A stretch of DNA of 46,571 bases from Novosphingobium sp. (GCA_020848655.1 JADLHU010000040.1:1-46571), one strand, 5' to 3'. Shown: positions 7,100 through 15,353, counted from the stretch's first letter. The notes: generated by a model from the sequence alone, not told the origin. Numbers and translations: made by a program.

Positions 7100-8641
7100 C
7101 TATTTGAGATCGATGGCGGACGCGTCGGACTGTCCGAGGCCCGCCGTCAGCGCGACCGAGACGGTCTTGGACTCGAAGAAGGCCTCGACGCCGTCGCGGC
7201 CATATTCGCGGCCCCAGCCAGACATCTTGGCGCCGCCGAACGGCAGGTTGGCATCAAGATTGACGCCGCCGTTGATGCGCACCGAACCGGTCTTGAGCTT
7301 GCGCGCCATCTGGTGGCCGACGCTCATGTTGTTGGTCCAGACATAGGCGGAGAGGCCATAATCGCTGTCGTTGCCGATCGCCGCCACCTGATCGAGATCG
7401 TTGCTGGTGACGGGCGCGGCAACCAGCACCGGCCCGAAGATCTCCTCGCGCACCAGGCTGATGTCGGGGCGCGCGTTCACCATGACCGTGGGTTCGACGA
7501 AGAAGCCTTCCGAGCCGACCCGGCCGCCGCCACAGGCCACTTCGGCGCCATCGGCCCGGCCCTTGTCGATATAGCCGGTTACCCGGTTCATCTGCTTTTC
7601 CGAGACCAGCGGCCCCATCTCGACGCCCATTTCGAGCGGCGAGCCGACCTTGAAGCGCCGGGCGAAATCCTCGATGCCGGCGACGACCTTGTCGAAGATC
7701 GTGTGGTGCGCGAAAAGGCGGGAGCCGGCCGCGCAGATCTGCCCGGAATTCTTGAAGATCAGCATCGCCGTCATCGGAATGGCCAGTTCAAGATCGGCAT
7801 CGGGGAAGATGAACACCGGCGACTTGCCGCCCAGTTCCAGCGAGATCCGCTTCATCGTGCCGGCCGCGGTGCGAACCAGATGCTGGCCCACCGCGGTCGA
7901 TCCGGTGAAGCTGATCTTGTCCACCCCCGGATGCTCGACCAAAGCCTGCCCGGCGATGCCGCCATGCCCGGCCAGGATGTTGACCACGCCCGGCGGGAAG
8001 CCGACCTTCTCGATCATCTGGCCCAGGCGCACGGCGGTGAGCGGCGTGATCTCCGCCGGCTTGAGGATCACGGTGCAGCCCGCCGCCAGCGCCGGCGCGA
8101 TCTTGATCACCCCGGCCATCAGCGGCGTGTTCCAGGGCACGATGGCGCCGACAACACCGATCGGTTCCTTGATCGTATAGGCATGATGATCGGGCACGCC
8201 GACGGTTACCGTCTCGCCGCTGATCTTGCCGCACCAGCCCGCATTGTAGCGCAGGCTCTCGATCGACAGCATCACGCTGAAATAGCGGGCATCGGGTACC
8301 GGCATGCCCATGTTGAGCGTGTCGATCATCGCCAGCTCTTCGATATGGGCCTCGATCTCGTCGGCCAGCGCCAGGATCAGCGCGCGGCGCTGCGCGGGCA
8401 TCATCTTGGACCAGGGACCGTGATCGAAGGCATGGCGCGCCGCCCGCACCGCCGCATCGACATCCTCGACGCCCGCCATGGCCGCCTTGGCAATGACCTT
8501 GCCGGTCGCGGGATTGACGATATCGAGCGTCTCGCCAGACGTGGCCGGCGTCCAGCGGTCGCCGATCAGCAGGTTGTGATCGCCGGCCAGGAAGGCATCG
8601 ACCGAGGGCGGAATCGCATAAGTTTCAGCGGATGCTGGCAT
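7100..8641 (-). CDS. NAD(P)-dependent aldehyde dehydrogenase, phenylacetaldehyde-dehydrogenase-like
   Basis: A 513-residue cytoplasmic ALDH. The catalytic cysteine is C303 in SGQICAAGSR and the general base is E269 in LELGGKSP; the cofactor-binding PWNTPL, KPAEITP and FTGSTAVG motifs are all present. The overall sequence (PSVDAFLAG..LIGDRW.PATSGETLDIVNPATG) recalls the FeaB/StyD phenylacetaldehyde dehydrogenases, so an aryl-aldehyde substrate is likely, though vanillin-type substrates cannot be excluded. The start at 8641 is preferred because GGAGAG stands eight bases upstream; an in-frame start 57 bases earlier would add a non-homologous extension. It lies between a TBDR gene and an MFS gene in one minus-strand series. 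Confidence 0.9.
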   Translation of the reverse strand: MPASAETYAIPPSVDAFLAGDHNLLIGDRWTPATSGETLDIVNPATGKVIAKAAMAGVEDVDAAVRAARHAFDHGPWSKMMPAQRRALILALADEIEAHIEELAMIDTLNMGMPVPDARYFSVMLSIESLRYNAGWCGKISGETVTVGVPDHHAYTIKEPIGVVGAIVPWNTPLMAGVIKIAPALAAGCTVILKPAEITPLTAVRLGQMIEKVGFPPGVVNILAGHGGIAGQALVEHPGVDKISFTGSTAVGQHLVRTAAGTMKRISLELGGKSPVFIFPDADLELAIPMTAMLIFKNSGQICAAGSRLFAHHTIFDKVVAGIEDFARRFKVGSPLEMGVEMGPLVSEKQMNRVTGYIDKGRADGAEVACGGGRVGSEGFFVEPTVMVNARPDISLVREEIFGPVLVAAPVTSNDLDQVAAIGNDSDYGLSAYVWTNNMSVGHQMARKLKTGSVRINGGVNLDANLPFGGAKMSGWGREYGRDGVEAFFESKTVSVALTAGLGQSDASAIDLK

Positions 8642-8734
8642 TGCAACGTCTCTCCAGGACAAAAAGGGGGAAGCTGCGCGGCCACGCCGACCGCGCACAT
8701 TGGAAAACGGAAACGGAAGCGGGGGTCGGCCGGC

Positions 8735-11005
8735 TCAGGATGCTCCGAACCGGAACGTGCCGGTCAGGCCGAAGGTGCGCGGCGGATTGGCGTAATCCTC
8801 GCCGAAGCCAAGCGGGAAGACGTAGAACTGAAGGCTGGGCACCGCCTTGTCGAGCAGGTTGCGCCCCCAGATGCCCAGCGTGAGCCGCTCGTTCGAGGAA
8901 GTCCAGTTGAGCACCGCACCGAGCGAGTGATAAGGCTTTGTCTTCAGATAGTTGCTTGGGTCGGCGTAGACGGTGCTGGTATAGGCGTCGGTGACGCTGG
9001 CCTCGATCCGCCCGGCGTCGATATGCTTCGTCCAGTGCAGGCCCAGGTTGGCGGTGAAGTTGGGCGCATAGGGCACCGCCCGGCCAGCCGCCGAACCCGA
9101 GACCGGGCCGAAGCTCGTGCCATCGGCGATCGGCTGGAGCAGGTCGGCATCGGGATAGGACGTGAAGCGAGCGTTCAGCCATTCCGCGCCGCCCGTCAGC
9201 CGCAGCGTGTCGGTCAACACCGCCTCACCCTCGATATCCAGGCCATAGAAGCGCGCCTTGGCCCCGTTCACGATCACCGCGCTGGGGCCGAGGAACTTCT
9301 GCACCTGAATGTCGCGATACGTACTGTAGAAGCCCGAGATGTTGAGGCGCAGGTGCCGGTCGAACAGTTCGCTCTTCACGCCCGCTTCCCAGGAATCGAT
9401 GCTTTCGGGCCGATAGGATGGCACGTCGATGCGGAACAGGTTGAACCCGCCGCTCTTGAACCCGCGATTGAACGATCCATAAAGCATCACGTCCGACGAG
9501 ACCTTGTGATCGAGCGAAACGCGAAAGGTGAACTTGTTCGCGGACTGGCGATCGGTGAGCGTGGCGGCCGCGATATCGGCGACCGGAACGCCATTGGCAT
9601 CGACCGGCACGAACGGCCCGTGATCCAGCGAATCCTGCTGATACCCGGTGCGCTTGCGCTTCTCGTGCGAATAGCGGCCGCCCAGCGTCAGGTTGGTGGT
9701 TTCGCCGAACAAGGGGATCGTCGTCTGGCCGAAGGCGGCATAGGAATCGGTCGTCTGCGTGCCGTTGGTGCGCGCGGCGAAATGATCGAAGGCGGCAAAA
9801 TCCGTGGCGAACTGGGCGACGGTTCCATAGACCGAAACATTGGAATCGCGCACGCGCGAACGATCGTTGAAGTAATACAGGCCAATAACCCACTTCAGCT
9901 TCTGCGAAGGCAGCGAGGAAAGCTGGAGTTCTTCGGTCAGCGTCTTGCCATATTGGGTGTAGTTGATGTCGATCTGCGGCACGCGGCTGAAGCTGGAATC
10001 CAGCGCGATGTGGAAGGTCGAATCGCGGTAGGCGGTGATGCTGCGCAAGCTCGCGAAACCGAGGTCGTGCACGATCTCGCCGCTGGCGCCGCCACCGTGC
10101 GACGTGCTGCGGCTGATGAACGGGGCGTCGACATCCCAGGGATTGCCCGATGTCGCGGGCGGCGGCGCGAAGTTGAGCGTCGTGCCCGGCACGAGCGAAT
10201 AATTGCCGCCCATGCTGCTGCCCTTGTCGCGATAGTCCGCCGCAAGCTTGATCGTCGTCGCCGCGCCAAGGTCGATCGTCAGTTTCGCGCGCGCCGATAG
10301 GTCATGGCCCAGCTTGTCGCGCTCCTCTCCGGTGGCGATATTGCGGCCCCAGCCCTTCCCCTGGGTCGCACCGCTGAGCGAGATATTGGCCTTCACGTTT
10401 TCGGACAGCGGCCCGGTGACATAAAGATTTCCGCGTGCGGTCGCGAACTTGTCGATCTCGGTCCAGACTTGCCCGGACAGTGTGCCCTCAGGCTCGCGCG
10501 TGGTGATCTGGATCACGCCGCCGGTTGCGTTGCGCCCGAACAAGGTGCCCTGCGGCCCTTTGAGCACCGCGACCTGGGCCACGTCGGCAAGATCGAAAAG
10601 ACCCTGGATCTGCGATGCGATGTAGACATTGTCGATATAGAGGGCGACCGGATTCTCGACGCCCGGCCCGAAGGCCGCGGTGCCCACGCCGCGAACGTGC
10701 GGCTGGAGCGCCTGGCCGGTGCTGTGGATGGAAACGCCGGCGGCCACCGTCGCCAGTTGGCTGGTATCGACCACGCCGGCCGCCTGGAGCTGGCTGCCGC
10801 TAAGCGCCGTGATCGCCATCGGCACGTCCTGCGAACGCTCGGACCGCCGCTGGGCGGTGACGAGAATGTCGCCGAGCGTGCTTTCGGCGGCCGTGGCGAC
10901 GGTTTCCTGCGCCTGCGCCGAAGCGCAGGGCAGGACAGTGGCCACGGCCGAAGTCGAAAGCACAATGAGTGTGTTGGAAATGCCCTTGAAATATACATAA
11001 CGCAT
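8735..11005 (-). CDS. TonB-dependent receptor, no signalling domain
   Basis: The 756-residue outer-membrane receptor has a signal peptide (about 1-32, ...ASAQA), a TonB-box-like GDILVTAQRRSE, a plug domain (DVPMAITALSG, VAVLKGPQGTLFGRNATGGVIQITT) and a long barrel with typical strand motifs (FNRGFKSGGFN, SWEAGVKSELFDRHLRLN). It belongs to the receptor type that sphingomonads carry in large numbers, several of which import aromatic compounds or other nutrients. ATG at 11005 is chosen over a GTG at 11014 because AAGGGG lies eight bases before the ATG. Position between the PobA-like hydroxylase and the ALDH suggests an aromatic ligand. The C-terminus reads TFRFGAS, so three residues follow the usual final phenylalanine. 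Confidence 0.93.
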   Translation of the reverse strand: MRYVYFKGISNTLIVLSTSAVATVLPCASAQAQETVATAAESTLGDILVTAQRRSERSQDVPMAITALSGSQLQAAGVVDTSQLATVAAGVSIHSTGQALQPHVRGVGTAAFGPGVENPVALYIDNVYIASQIQGLFDLADVAQVAVLKGPQGTLFGRNATGGVIQITTREPEGTLSGQVWTEIDKFATARGNLYVTGPLSENVKANISLSGATQGKGWGRNIATGEERDKLGHDLSARAKLTIDLGAATTIKLAADYRDKGSSMGGNYSLVPGTTLNFAPPPATSGNPWDVDAPFISRSTSHGGGASGEIVHDLGFASLRSITAYRDSTFHIALDSSFSRVPQIDINYTQYGKTLTEELQLSSLPSQKLKWVIGLYYFNDRSRVRDSNVSVYGTVAQFATDFAAFDHFAARTNGTQTTDSYAAFGQTTIPLFGETTNLTLGGRYSHEKRKRTGYQQDSLDHGPFVPVDANGVPVADIAAATLTDRQSANKFTFRVSLDHKVSSDVMLYGSFNRGFKSGGFNLFRIDVPSYRPESIDSWEAGVKSELFDRHLRLNISGFYSTYRDIQVQKFLGPSAVIVNGAKARFYGLDIEGEAVLTDTLRLTGGAEWLNARFTSYPDADLLQPIADGTSFGPVSGSAAGRAVPYAPNFTANLGLHWTKHIDAGRIEASVTDAYTSTVYADPSNYLKTKPYHSLGAVLNWTSSNERLTLGIWGRNLLDKAVPSLQFYVFPLGFGEDYANPPRTFGLTGTFRFGAS

Positions 11006-11086
11006 GATGACCACCCCTTTTTCAGCCGGATGAAATCAAGCGTCCTCTCCCCATTTTCTGTTGTTGCGATGTTTTGACGAATCAAT

Positions 11087-11128
11087 TTCCCTAATATTTT
11101 TATTAATATTTCTTTATATTTTTAATAC
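11087..11128 (-). promoter_or_regulatory. Strongly AT-rich tract upstream of the receptor gene
   Basis: Between the hydroxylase stop and the receptor start is a tract of about 40 bp made almost wholly of A and T (for example AATATT and TATATT runs), in stark contrast to the GC-rich surroundings. It lies some 85-120 bp before the receptor start. It may be a promoter UP-type region or a site for a nucleoid protein such as a silencer; no firm -35/-10 pair was identified. Confidence 0.35.
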
Positions 11129-12310
11129 TTAAGCAAGTCCTGCCAGAAGTTCGGAATAGGCGCGCGCCCAGTTTGCCGAAGAGAACAGCTTGTCCAGCCG
11201 GGCAGCGGCGATCTTGCGCTCGAACGAATTGCGGCCGGTCATGATGGACGGGTCGTGCAGCATCTCGCTGACCCACGTGGAATATTCCTGGTACAGCCAG
11301 GTGCGCGGCAGGCAGGTATCGGAATACTGGTCCAGCCCCGCACGGCTGCCTTTGGTCAGGTACTCGTTCACCGCCAGCGCGAAGATCTCCGCATCGAACA
11401 GCGCCAGGTTCATGCCCTTGCCGGCCACCGGCAGGATGATGTGCGCGGAATCGCCGACCAGGAACAATCGGCCATATTGCATCGGTTCGAACACGACGCT
11501 GCGCAGCGGGAAGACCAGCTTGTCGGTGATGGCACCGGCTGGCATATCCGGTTCGCCCAGCCGCTTGCGCAGTTCCGCCCAGATGCGCTCGTCCGGCCAG
11601 TCTTCAACCGTGTCGGTCGAAAGGCACTGCAGATAGATGCGGCTGGCGTCGCGGCGCGGATATTGCGCGGCATATCCCGCTTCGCTGATGGCCATGACCA
11701 CCCGGGGCGGCGTCTCGGCCAGCAGGTTCAGCCACGACATGCCGTAATCCTGTTCGTGGCGGGTCAGCACGCCGTCCGGGATCGAGGCGCGGCTGACGCC
11801 CTGGAAGCCATCGCACCCGGCAATGAAATCGCAGGCCATCTCGCACTGCGTGCCATCAGCCTGCGTGAAGCGCACGAGCGGCCGGTCGCCATCGGCATTT
11901 TCGATCGCGACATCCTCCACCTCGAAGCGCATGTCGGCGCCGTTCTTCTTGAGGAAATCGATCAGGTTGAACATCAGCACGTTCTGCGGGATGACCCGCG
12001 CCAGCGGCGCATGCGAGGCGCCGGTCAGGTCCTGCTTGAATGGCCGGGGCTTGCCATCGACGCGAAATTCGATGCTGCCGTCATAGGGCGGCCCGGTCAG
12101 CAGATCGCCCAGTTCCCATTTTTCGAACATGCGGGCGGCGTGGTTCTCCACGCTGCCGGCCCGCTGCCGTTCACCGATATATTGCAGGCTCCGGCGCTCC
12201 AGCATCACGAAATCGATGCCGCACCGGGTGAGCAGCGCGCCCACCGTGAGACCGGAAACGCCAGCGCCGATAATGACGACTTGCGTGGATTGGCGGACGA
12301 CGTCGCTCAT
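11129..12310 (-). CDS. PobA-family FAD-dependent aromatic hydroxylase, atypical active site
   Basis: The 393-residue protein matches 4-hydroxybenzoate 3-monooxygenase (PobA) along its length: FAD-binding GAGVSGLTVG near residue 16, RQRAGSVE near 48, the CDGFQG motif, VEDWPDERIWAELRKRL and the second FAD motif GDSAHIILPVAGKGMNLALFD. By alignment from memory to the Pseudomonas enzyme, the substrate arginine (Arg214 equivalent) is kept in QYPRRD, but Ser212 is Tyr and the proton-relay tyrosines 201 and 385 appear to be lost (Met-Ala-Ile-Ser region and a C-terminal YSELLAGLA). It probably hydroxylates a relative of 4-hydroxybenzoate. GGAGAG precedes the start. It faces a divergent Rieske oxygenase across 514 bp. 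Confidence 0.85.
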   Translation of the reverse strand: MSDVVRQSTQVVIIGAGVSGLTVGALLTRCGIDFVMLERRSLQYIGERQRAGSVENHAARMFEKWELGDLLTGPPYDGSIEFRVDGKPRPFKQDLTGASHAPLARVIPQNVLMFNLIDFLKKNGADMRFEVEDVAIENADGDRPLVRFTQADGTQCEMACDFIAGCDGFQGVSRASIPDGVLTRHEQDYGMSWLNLLAETPPRVVMAISEAGYAAQYPRRDASRIYLQCLSTDTVEDWPDERIWAELRKRLGEPDMPAGAITDKLVFPLRSVVFEPMQYGRLFLVGDSAHIILPVAGKGMNLALFDAEIFALAVNEYLTKGSRAGLDQYSDTCLPRTWLYQEYSTWVSEMLHDPSIMTGRNSFERKIAAARLDKLFSSANWARAYSELLAGLA

Positions 12311-12342
12311 GAGTTCTCTCCATCAGTCTTGGGTTTGATCGT

Positions 12343-12368
12343 ACACGTAAGGGCTGCCCCTTACGCGT
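12343..12368. promoter_or_regulatory. Inverted repeat upstream of the PobA-like gene
   Basis: CGTAAGGG-CTGC-CCCTTACG (12346-12365) is a perfect 8-bp inverted repeat, and after one mismatch the AC/GT pairs at 12343-12344 and 12367-12368 extend it. It ends about 35 bp before the hydroxylase start codon, a position suited to an operator. It could also fold as a hairpin in the 5' leader. CGTGTAC, read on the minus strand beside it, recurs in the dyad at 12571-12589. Confidence 0.45.
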
Positions 12369-12558
12369 GACAGCAGGGTTGCCCGTCGCAGCCTTGCCTT
12401 GCGGCCAGGACACCAACAGCCAGGCCATAGACAGGCCGCTTGCGCGGCATCGGGCGCTTCATTTCCCGGACCGGAACCACGCCCGGACCGGCGCATGCAC
12501 GCGCATTTTCAGCCAGATTTCCGTCACTCCAACCGGCGGCAAAGGGCCAATAATGTGC

Positions 12559-12589
12559 TTGACACGTCATTATCATGTACACGATGATA
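12559..12589 (+). promoter_or_regulatory. Candidate promoter with overlapping operator for the Rieske operon
   Basis: TTGACA at 12559-12564 is a perfect -35; GATGAT at 12583-12588 is a 4-of-6 -10 at 18-bp spacing. Lying across the spacer and -10 is TATCATGTACACGATGATA (12571-12589), a dyad of two 6-bp arms around 7 bp. An operator in this position would block polymerase directly. The size suits TetR- or GntR-family repressors; the nearby TetR gene at 15381-16067 is a candidate, and a dyad of the same geometry lies before it. Confidence 0.5.
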
Positions 12590-12824
12590 CATGCAATTCA
12601 GGGCTTGGCAACATGCTTTTCAACTTTGTGACGAGCTTGGAAAAGTCAGCCGTAAACCGCTGGAAAACAACGGTCATGACAGGGATAGAGTGGCGCTTTG
12701 CGCCGTCGGGACGATTCGAATGCAGCAATTCCGCGCGGTCCGGGCACGCGGCCCGACTCATGGCGATGGGCCGCTCCGGCGGCGCGGGTATCGATTTGTT
12801 TGAACGTCAATCAGGGAGGTAGAT

Positions 12825-13862
12825 TTGGGCGAGTTTCTCAAGAACGCTTGGTACTGCGCGGCGCTGTCCAGCGAGGTCGGCCGCGAACCGCTCGGGCGCC
12901 TTCTGCTGGGAGAGCCAGTGGTCATGTACCGGACCGAGGATGGTACGCCCGTCGCGATGGAGGACACCTGCCCCCATCGCCGCGCACCGCTGCACAAGGG
13001 CGAACTGGTCGGCGATTCGATCCAGTGCCCGTATCATGGCATCATCTTCGATTGCGCCGGCAAGGCCGAATGGGCGCAGGGCCAGGATCGCCTGCCCGCG
13101 CGCATGGCGTTGCGGGTCTATCCTTTCGTCGAACGTCATAGCTGGATGTGGATCTGGATGGGCGATCCGGCGCTGGCCGATGAATCGCTGATCTTCGATT
13201 GCTGGTCGTGCACCGACCCGAAGTGGGCGACCATCAAGGGCTATATGCACGTCAAGGCGGCCGCGCTGCTGGCCATCGACAATCTGATGGACCTGTCGCA
13301 CACCGCGTTCGTGCATCGCGCCTCGGTCGGCTCGAAGGATGATCTCAACCCCGAACTGGTGTGGGAGCGCGGCGAAAACTGGATCAAGGGAACGCGCGTC
13401 GCGCGTGGCCTTCAGGCGGCGCCGCACCAGGTCATCTATGGCGCCAATTGCCTGATCGACCAGACCAAGCAGATGACGTTCACCGCGCCCTACAACTGCA
13501 ATGTCGATATCTTTTCAAGCGAGGCCGGCAAGGCCATCGGCGAAGGCCAGTACAGCGAACAGTTCCTCACCTATAACCTGATCACGCCGGAAACCGACAA
13601 GACCTTCCACTATTTCTGGGCGAACACGCGCGACTTCCAGATCGACAATGCCGAGTTCCACGCACTCCACCAGATAAATGGCGAGCAATTGCTGGGCGAG
13701 GACAAATGGGTGCTCGAAGAAACCCAGCTCGCCATCGACCGCGCGCCCGATCGCGAGGAAGTCGATCTGGCGGCCGATGCCGGCGGCCTGCAGGCGCGGC
13801 GCATCCTCAAGCGCCTGATCGAGGCCGAGCGCGAGATGCAGCCGCTCCCCGCCCTCACCTGA
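12825..13862 (+). CDS. Rieske non-heme iron aromatic oxygenase, VanA-like
   Basis: The 345-residue protein carries a Rieske [2Fe-2S] site (C49-x-H51 and C68-xx-H71 in CPHRRAPL and CPYHG) and a mononuclear iron site in DNLMDLSHTAFVH (D156, H159, H164). This single-subunit layout is that of vanillate O-demethylase oxygenase and relatives, which hydroxylate or O-demethylate aromatic acids with electrons from a reductase; the matching reductase gene is two genes downstream. The start is TTG at 12825, supported by GGGAGG six bases upstream and by the family's usual N-terminus (FLKNAWYCAA). True vanillate demethylase activity is not proven by sequence; other methoxy- or carboxy-aromatics are possible. 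Confidence 0.9.
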   Translation: MGEFLKNAWYCAALSSEVGREPLGRLLLGEPVVMYRTEDGTPVAMEDTCPHRRAPLHKGELVGDSIQCPYHGIIFDCAGKAEWAQGQDRLPARMALRVYPFVERHSWMWIWMGDPALADESLIFDCWSCTDPKWATIKGYMHVKAAALLAIDNLMDLSHTAFVHRASVGSKDDLNPELVWERGENWIKGTRVARGLQAAPHQVIYGANCLIDQTKQMTFTAPYNCNVDIFSSEAGKAIGEGQYSEQFLTYNLITPETDKTFHYFWANTRDFQIDNAEFHALHQINGEQLLGEDKWVLEETQLAIDRAPDREEVDLAADAGGLQARRILKRLIEAEREMQPLPALT

Positions 13863-13946
13863 TCGCCCGCCCCGCCGCCTCGCATCCTTTCGCGGGGCGG
13901 CGTCGCCGCGCCTGCACGCGGCCGCCCCATGACAAAGGCATCACCG

Positions 13947-14348
13947 ATGAAACGCTATCTCAATCCCCCGACCGTCGAGACACCCAAGGGGCCTTACAGC
14001 CAGGGCCTGGAAATCGCGCCGAACGCGCGCTGGGTCTATGTTGCCGGACAGGGCGGCTCTCACCCCGACGGCTCGATGGCCGAGACGCTCGAAGCCCAGG
14101 CCGAGCAGGCCCTGCGCAACATCCTGCACGTGCTGGCCGACGCCGGGATGGATGCAGACGACATCGTGCGCATGACCACATATGTCGTCACCGACAAGCG
14201 CGGCATGGATCTCATCATCCCGATCAGCAAGGCGCGCGCCGCTGTGCTGGGCGATGCCCGCCCGACGGGCACCATGGTCGTCGTCTCCGGCTTCGCGCTG
14301 CCGCAGATGCTCATCGAGATCGACGCGGTCGCCGCGCGGGCCGACTGA
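13947..14348 (+). CDS. RidA (YjgF/YER057c/UK114) family protein
   Basis: A protein of 133 residues with the family landmarks GPYSQG near the N-terminus, VYVAGQGG, QAEQALRNILHVLADAGMDADDIVRMTTYV, and the key arginine in ARPTGTMVVV followed by IEIDAVAA. RidA members are cytoplasmic trimers that hydrolyse enamines and imines; some act as 2-aminomuconate-type deaminases in aromatic pathways. The start at 13947 gives 14 residues before GPYSQ as in classical RidA and has AAAGGC upstream; an ATG at 13929 would add six residues but lacks a binding site. Lying between an oxygenase and its reductase, it may clear a reactive nitrogen-bearing or enol intermediate of that pathway. Confidence 0.88.
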   Translation: MKRYLNPPTVETPKGPYSQGLEIAPNARWVYVAGQGGSHPDGSMAETLEAQAEQALRNILHVLADAGMDADDIVRMTTYVVTDKRGMDLIIPISKARAAVLGDARPTGTMVVVSGFALPQMLIEIDAVAARAD

Positions 14349-14399
14349 CATGGTGCGTGCCGCTCATCCCGCACCCCGTGCCTGGAAAGGTGCCCGAAC

Positions 14400-15353
14400 A
14401 TGACCGATACACTCCTGCAACTTGTGGTGAGTGACATCCGCGCCGAAGCCAGGGACATCGTATCAATCGAATTGCGCGCCGTGACCGGAGGCACCCTGCC
14501 GCCGTTCACGGCCGGCGCGCATCTCGAACTGCTGCTGCCCAACGGCCTCGTGCGCCAGTATTCCCTGTGCAACGATCCCGCAGAAAGCGACCGCTACGTG
14601 ATTGGCGTGGGCCGCAGCCGGCCCAGCCGGGGCGGCTCCGAGTTCCTGCACGGCGCTATCCGGCGCGGCGATGTCCTGCGCTCGCGCCCGCCGCGCAATC
14701 ACTTCCCCATGGTCGAGGACGCGCCCGCTCATTTCTTCGTGGCCGGCGGCATCGGCATCACGCCGGTTCTGGCGATGATCCGCACCTGCCTGGCCAACGG
14801 CACCCCGTGGCACCTGCTCTACATCGCCAGAAGCCGGTCGCGCGCGGCTTTCCTGGAAGACCTTGCCGATCATGCGGCATCCGTCACGCTCCACTTCGAC
14901 GACGAGGCCGGTGGCCTGTGCGATGTCTCCGCGCTGGTCGGCGCCGCGCCGGCCGATGCGCCGGTCTATTGCTGCGGCCCCGCCCCGCTTATGGCTGCCG
15001 TCGAAGCGGCCGTCGCCGATCGGCCGCCCGAACTGGTCCGGTTCGAATATTTCGCCCCCCGCGCGCAAGAGGATCTTGCGCCGGCGGGCGGCTTTACGCT
15101 GCGGCTGAGCAAGCGCGGCATCAGCATTCCGGTCGCGGCCGAACAGACGATCCTGGAAGCGCTGGAGGCCCATGGCATCGAGATTTCCTGGGCCTGCCGC
15201 GAAGGCGTTTGCGGATCATGCGAACTCGGCATCGTTTCGGGGGTAGCCGATCATCGCGACAGCTTCCTGAGCCGCCAGGAGCGCGAGAGCAACAAGACCA
15301 TCGTCACGTGCTGTTCGCGCGCGCTGACGCCCGAACTGGAAATCGACTTGTGA
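14400..15353 (+). CDS. VanB-like oxygenase reductase (FMN/NAD domain plus 2Fe-2S ferredoxin)
   Basis: The 317-residue protein is a phthalate-dioxygenase-reductase type electron carrier. In order: flavin-binding domain with RQYSLCN (R52-S55), NAD-binding domain with GGIGITPVLAMI and CCGPAPLM, and a C-terminal plant-type ferredoxin with cysteines C266, C271, C274 (CREGVCGSCE) and C304 or C305. It takes electrons from NAD(P)H to the Rieske oxygenase encoded at 12825-13862. GGAAAGG lies before the start at 14400, 51 bp after the RidA gene, so the three genes form one operon. Its stop is 27 bp from the end of the convergent TetR gene. Confidence 0.92.
   Translation: MTDTLLQLVVSDIRAEARDIVSIELRAVTGGTLPPFTAGAHLELLLPNGLVRQYSLCNDPAESDRYVIGVGRSRPSRGGSEFLHGAIRRGDVLRSRPPRNHFPMVEDAPAHFFVAGGIGITPVLAMIRTCLANGTPWHLLYIARSRSRAAFLEDLADHAASVTLHFDDEAGGLCDVSALVGAAPADAPVYCCGPAPLMAAVEAAVADRPPELVRFEYFAPRAQEDLAPAGGFTLRLSKRGISIPVAAEQTILEALEAHGIEISWACREGVCGSCELGIVSGVADHRDSFLSRQERESNKTIVTCCSRALTPELEIDL

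Larger units (their letters stand above)
12311..12824. other. 514-bp divergent control region between hydroxylase and Rieske genes
   Basis: No convincing gene is seen here; the short open frames on both strands lack ribosome-binding sites and family resemblance. The region holds an 8+8 inverted repeat near the hydroxylase start (12346-12365), a sigma-70-like promoter with a perfect TTGACA (12559-12588) and an overlapping 19-bp dyad (12571-12589). Some 235 bp of untranslated leader would separate that promoter from the Rieske start, leaving room for a second promoter or a leader element; I see no recognisable riboswitch. Confidence 0.5.

Noticed and set aside
7031..10300. A 1089-codon open frame on the plus strand
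   Set aside because: It lies antisense to the aldehyde dehydrogenase and receptor genes, both of which have clear motifs; the plus-strand product has none.
12367..12822. Small open frames in the hydroxylase/Rieske divergent gap
   Set aside because: They have no ribosome-binding sites, no recognisable motifs and overlap promoter and dyad elements.
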